Of a stretch of 15,188 bases of DNA, positions 12,345 to 15,188 are shown in pieces (the first letter of the stretch is position 1; each line of letters opens with the position of its first letter). The notes below the pieces were generated by a model. It saw nothing but the letters and a program-made list of their open reading frames with translations, ran no database searches and was not told the DNA's origin. Position numbers and translations under genes: made by a program. The stretch is from FLUQ01 sp031550605 (lineage in GTDB: Bacteria > Desulfobacterota > Desulfovibrionia > Desulfovibrionales > Desulfovibrionaceae), in NCBI GenBank assembly GCA_031550605.1, contig JAVBOK010000078.1:1-15188 (forward strand). The letters are read 5' to 3'.

Positions 12345-13217
12345 ATGTCCTCATCGCAGACCACCCCCATTGCGGTACCCTTTTATAAACTGAGTCCCGG
12401 CGGAAACCCCACGCTGCTGGTGCCCGCCGCCGCCCTTCCCGCCGGCATTTCCCGCGCGGCCGCGGCCGCGGCCCTGATGGACGCCGACCATCTGGGCGCG
12501 GAGCAGGTGGGTTTCATCAGCCAGGACGCGGAGCCGCCGCGCCTGGACATGATGGGCGGAGAATTCTGCGTCAACGCCTGTCGCGCCGCCGCGCTTCTTT
12601 TCGCCCGCATGGAAAAGCTTTCCGTTGTAGAGGTGCGCGGCACGAGCCGGGGTCCGGTGCCCTGCGCCTGGGCCGGCCAGATAGCCGCTTCCGGCTGCGC
12701 CGCCCCCCTGCTGGCGGAAGCGCGCATGCCGCCGGGCGGCCCCTGCAGCGCCGCCGTCGCCCTGCCCCTGCCGCCGGTTGCAGCCATCGAAGAACCGGAA
12801 CAGGGCTGCGCCCTGGTCCGTCTGCCGGGCATTGTCCACCTGCTGCTGGATACGGCGACGCATCCCCTGCCGCCTCCGCCGGACGGCTGGCGAAAAGCGG
12901 CGCGGGATCTGCGCGCCCGCCACGGGCTGGGCACGGAAGAAGCCGTCGGCGTCATCTGGCACGAGCCGGTGAAAGGCGAGGACGCCCGGCGCATCCATCC
13001 GGCGGTGTGGGTACGGGATACGGATTCGCTGGTCATGGAAACGGCCTGCGGGTCCGGTTCGCTGGCCCTGGCCCTGCTGATCCGGAAAACCCTGGACAGG
13101 GACGCCGTCACCGTGCGCCAGATCAGCGGCCGGGATTTGCAGGCGCGTTTCGAGCCGGGCCTGGCCTGGATCGACGGCCCCGTGATCCTGACGGCCGAGG
13201 GCACGGCGTACCTGTAG
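12345..13217 (+). CDS. DapF-fold amino-acid racemase, CntK-like
   Basis: A 290-residue protein of the two-lobed, PLP-independent DapF racemase/epimerase fold, with one cysteine in each lobe: MGGEFCVNACRA (Cys75) and METACGSGS (Cys235). It matches the CntK histidine racemase of staphylopine synthesis better than DapF as I recall it: KLSPGGNPTLLV against KYNPSGNMTILV, EQVGFIS against EQVGFIE, GGEFCVNA against GNEFCGNA, ACGSG against SCGSG and a common C-terminal AY. DapF itself would show a GNDF and CGNG pattern. CntK supplies D-histidine for a metallophore, but no CntL or CntM gene is visible here, so substrate and pathway are open. ATG 12345 has a strong AAGGAGG site. The product has no signal peptide or membrane segment. 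Confidence 0.8.
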   Translation: MSSSQTTPIAVPFYKLSPGGNPTLLVPAAALPAGISRAAAAAALMDADHLGAEQVGFISQDAEPPRLDMMGGEFCVNACRAAALLFARMEKLSVVEVRGTSRGPVPCAWAGQIAASGCAAPLLAEARMPPGGPCSAAVALPLPPVAAIEEPEQGCALVRLPGIVHLLLDTATHPLPPPPDGWRKAARDLRARHGLGTEEAVGVIWHEPVKGEDARRIHPAVWVRDTDSLVMETACGSGSLALALLIRKTLDRDAVTVRQISGRDLQARFEPGLAWIDGPVILTAEGTAYL

Positions 13218-13285
13218 CCGGCGGCGGGAGGTACCCGGTATCCGGGCCGGGGTGCTCCTGACGGCCGAGGGCTCGGCGTACCCGT
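13182..13285. repeat. Direct repeat copying the 3' end of the racemase gene
   Basis: The 34 bases at 13182-13215 recur at 13252-13285 with three mismatches, 70 bases apart. The first copy encodes the last residues of the racemase; the second is past the stop and in another frame relative to it. A fainter third trace, CCGACGGCCGA, is at 13323. Confidence 0.7.
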
Positions 13286-13502
13286 CGCGGCCGGATCGTC
13301 GCGGGGGCGGTTGGAAGATGTCCCCGACGGCCGAAGAGGCGTGGCCCTTTGGGAAATCCTGCCGCGGGCGGCCCGGCACGCGGCGCGCTTTCGGGGTCAG
13401 GCAGGCCGCGTGATCTGCCGCGTCCCGGCCGGCCAGGGGCCTCTGCCCGGCGGAACGGGACCGTTTCTGCCGTTCCGGCCCGGAGAAAGACCGCGCGGGA
13501 TG
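13218..13502. other. 285-bp spacer between the convergent racemase and exonuclease genes
   Basis: Besides the second repeat copy it has two hairpins without T runs: CCCGG/CCGGG (13234-13238 and 13242-13246) and CGGAACGG/CCGTTCCG (13451-13458 and 13470-13477). The second is a candidate 3' end for both genes. An open frame in register with the racemase stop runs through the whole spacer, but this may simply reflect high GC. Confidence 0.4.
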
Positions 13503-14375
13503 TCACAGTCCCAGCCGGCGCAGCACGCGGCGGTCAGGGGTGAAGGGGTTGCGCTCCGCTTTCACGGCCAGGGGTTCCGCCATCGAAAACAGCGCGCCGC
13601 CACCGGCGGCGGCCGTCTTGCCGGTGCCGGCGTCCCGGCAATCCGCCGCGCAACGGGCAACCGCGTATTCGGCCAGAACCTCCAGACTCAGCACATCCGC
13701 CACGTTATAGGCCAGCAGGGTTTCCAGTACGCGGGGGTCGCGCGCGCTCTCGTACTCCCGCCACAGTCTGACCGCGGCCCAGCCGTCCACGCCGTCCAGG
13801 TCCCCGCGCCCCAGCCCCAGGCGTTTCTCCACGTTCTTCAATCCGCCCCGCAGCCCCAGGGCGCGGAACACCGGCAAAAGGTCCAGATGCCCCATGTCGC
13901 CCCTGTCCAGGGGAATGCGCAGCCCGCGCCGCAACAAGGGCGCGTCAAACCCCCGGCCGTTCCAGGTCACCAGCAGCGCATACGGCAGGATATCGTCGGC
14001 GAACGCTTCAAGGTTCACACCCTGCACGTAGGTCCGCACGCAATGGCCGTCGTACAGGGCGATGGTGGTGATGCAGTCTTCGGACCAGGAAAGGCCCGTG
14101 GTTTCAATATCCACATACGCGGCCTTCGAGCGGAAATGGGGGAAAAGCCGCCACTGCGCCGCCGGGGGCAGAGCGTCGCCGAACCAGCGCACGTCGCCGG
14201 CGGCCAGGCGTTCCCGTGATTCCCTGATCCCCTCGCGCAACGCGCGGGCTCTGGCCGGGGAAAAAGGGAGAGGCAGGTTCAGGGCGTCGGACCAGGTCCG
14301 GATGCCGGCGGCGGCCAGTTTGGCTTCAAAGGCCGCGCCCACGCCCGGCAGATGGATAAAGCAGGTTTCAAGCAT
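13503..14375 (-). CDS. YprB-like DEDD 3'-5' exonuclease (RNase H-like) with HhH segment
   Basis: A 290-residue protein of the RNase_H_2/YprB group, related to the DnaQ-type DEDD exonucleases. Exo I is YVDIETTGLS with Asp89 and Glu91; the next acidic site is TWNGRGFDAPLL with Asp144; LDLLPVFRAL (Asp165) follows; the final motif is YNVADVLSL with Asp227. A helix-hairpin-helix-like segment, LPGVGAAFEAKLAAAGI (9-25), precedes it and suggests nucleic-acid binding. The substrate is unknown and it is probably cytoplasmic. ATG 14375 is chosen because homology starts at once, although its ribosome-binding site is weak; the open frame extends 23 codons further upstream. It follows purM after a 65-base gap on the same strand. 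Confidence 0.82.
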   Translation of the reverse strand: MLETCFIHLPGVGAAFEAKLAAAGIRTWSDALNLPLPFSPARARALREGIRESRERLAAGDVRWFGDALPPAAQWRLFPHFRSKAAYVDIETTGLSWSEDCITTIALYDGHCVRTYVQGVNLEAFADDILPYALLVTWNGRGFDAPLLRRGLRIPLDRGDMGHLDLLPVFRALGLRGGLKNVEKRLGLGRGDLDGVDGWAAVRLWREYESARDPRVLETLLAYNVADVLSLEVLAEYAVARCAADCRDAGTGKTAAAGGGALFSMAEPLAVKAERNPFTPDRRVLRRLGL

Positions 14376-14440
14376 GCAGCCGCGATAGCACGCGGCCGCG
14401 GGGACGGCAAGGACCGTGCAAACGGAAAAAGGGACAGCCG

Positions 14441-15188
14441 TCAAAAGGCCATCGTCACCCGGTCCTCTTCCTTGGCCGCCAGGCGTTCCACCGAGCCGAT
14501 GACCCAGGCGTCCTGCTGCATGGCCGCCAGGCGGTGCATGACTTCGTCCCGCGCCTCCTGGTCCACGACCAGCACATAGCCGATGCCGCAGTTGAAAATC
14601 TGCAGCATTTCCGGCCAGGTCAGCTTGCCGGCGTCCATCAGCCAGGTGAAGACGGCGGGCACGGTCCAGGAACCGAAATTGATGGCCGCGCCGGTCTGGC
14701 CGGGCAGCATGCGGGGGATATTGTCGTAAAATCCGCCACCCGTGATGTGGGACATGCCCTTGACGGGCAGGTCGCGCAGCAGGCTGCGCACGCAGTCCAC
14801 GTAAATCACGGTGGGTTCAAGCAACACGTCGCGCACGGTTTTTTCCGTGCCGGGCAAAACATCGTCGCCCTTCAGCCCGCTTTGGGTCAGAATTTTGCGG
14901 ACCAGGGAATACCCGTTGGAATGCACCCCGGAAGAAGCCAGGCCGATCAGGCTGTCCCCGACCCGGACCGTGGACCCGTCCACAATTCTGGCATTGTCCA
15001 CGATGCCCACGCAGAACCCGGCCAGATCGTATTCGCCCGGCGCGTACATGTCCGGCATCTCCGCGGTTTCTCCGCCCAGCAGGGCGCACCCGGCACGGCG
15101 GCAGCCTTCGGCCACGCCGCCGACCACGGCCGCGGCCCGGTCCACGTCCAGCTTGCCGGTGGCGAAATAGTCAAGAAAAAAAAGCGGC
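14441..15188 (-). CDS. purM: Phosphoribosylformylglycinamidine cyclo-ligase, partial
   Basis: Closes the imidazole ring to make aminoimidazole ribonucleotide, an ATP-dependent step of purine synthesis. About 248 residues are visible; roughly the N-terminal 100 lie beyond the right edge. Family blocks seen in order are PLFFLDYFATGKL at the window edge, ALLGGETAEMPDMYAPGEYD, GLASSGVHSNGYSLVRKIL, SHITGGGFYDNIPRMLPG and NCGIGYVLVV. The frame continues unbroken to the last base, so the coding region is cut by the window rather than disrupted. It shares its strand with the YprB-like gene downstream. Confidence 0.96.
   Translation of the reverse strand, partial: PLFFLDYFATGKLDVDRAAAVVGGVAEGCRRAGCALLGGETAEMPDMYAPGEYDLAGFCVGIVDNARIVDGSTVRVGDSLIGLASSGVHSNGYSLVRKILTQSGLKGDDVLPGTEKTVRDVLLEPTVIYVDCVRSLLRDLPVKGMSHITGGGFYDNIPRMLPGQTGAAINFGSWTVPAVFTWLMDAGKLTWPEMLQIFNCGIGYVLVVDQEARDEVMHRLAAMQQDAWVIGSVERLAAKEEDRVTMAF

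Noticed and set aside
13123..13506. A 127-residue minus-strand frame across the racemase 3' end and spacer.
   Set aside because: Proline/arginine-rich, no ribosome-binding site, overlaps a supported gene.
13311..14219. A 302-residue plus-strand frame antisense to the YprB-like gene.
   Set aside because: Most of it is the complement of a gene with clear DEDD motifs; only the part before 13503 is kept as a low-interest note.

Overview
The window reads as a chromosomal segment of a GC-rich, probably sulfate-reducing deltaproteobacterium, most likely Desulfovibrionaceae. The basis is the mixture of protein types (a stand-alone ferredoxin:thioredoxin-reductase-like catalytic subunit beside a small glutaredoxin, an EF-G paralogue, RNase Y, and zapA next to a 6S RNA), the strong GC bias at codon third positions and the GC-rich intergenic palindromes. 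The assignment is inference; there is no rRNA here to settle it. Most genes are housekeeping.

Layout. Positions 1-135 are the end of an insertion sequence of lower GC. Its transposase start (1-58, minus) is the first gene fragment. Next comes a minus-strand redox cluster: a membrane-anchored unknown protein (800-1336), a glutaredoxin-like protein (483-743) and an FtrB-like iron-sulfur protein (136-486). Diverging from it on plus is a FusA2-type EF-G paralogue (1608-3671). A 19-bp perfect bidirectional terminator (3755-3797) separates it from a second minus-strand block, read in the order glmU (7029-8405), proB (5661-6824), pgk (4446-5621) and a secreted four-EF-hand protein (3845-4375).

A plus-strand block follows: an RluA-family pseudouridine synthase (8549-9457), a ZapB-like coiled-coil protein (9544-9780), zapA (9791-10075), 6S RNA (about 10085-10266) with a strong intrinsic terminator, RNase Y (10483-12042), a 302-bp highly structured spacer, and a DapF-fold racemase most similar to the CntK histidine racemase (12345-13217). 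The right end holds two minus-strand genes, a YprB-like DEDD exonuclease (13503-14375) and purM, which runs off the window.

How it fits together. The block joins cell-wall precursor synthesis (GlmU), proline synthesis (ProB), glycolysis (Pgk), Z-ring assembly (ZapA and a ZapB-like protein), global transcription control (6S RNA) and mRNA turnover (RNase Y). I see no large undescribed multi-gene system. The most interesting signals are: a promoter, hairpin and start-codon arrangement at the IS end that looks built to block translation of transcripts read in from the ftrB operon; the conserved zapA-6S RNA linkage; an orphan CntK-like racemase whose 3' end is partly duplicated downstream; an EF-G paralogue with the switch II catalytic histidine replaced by aspartate; and a possibly leaderless zapB-like gene.
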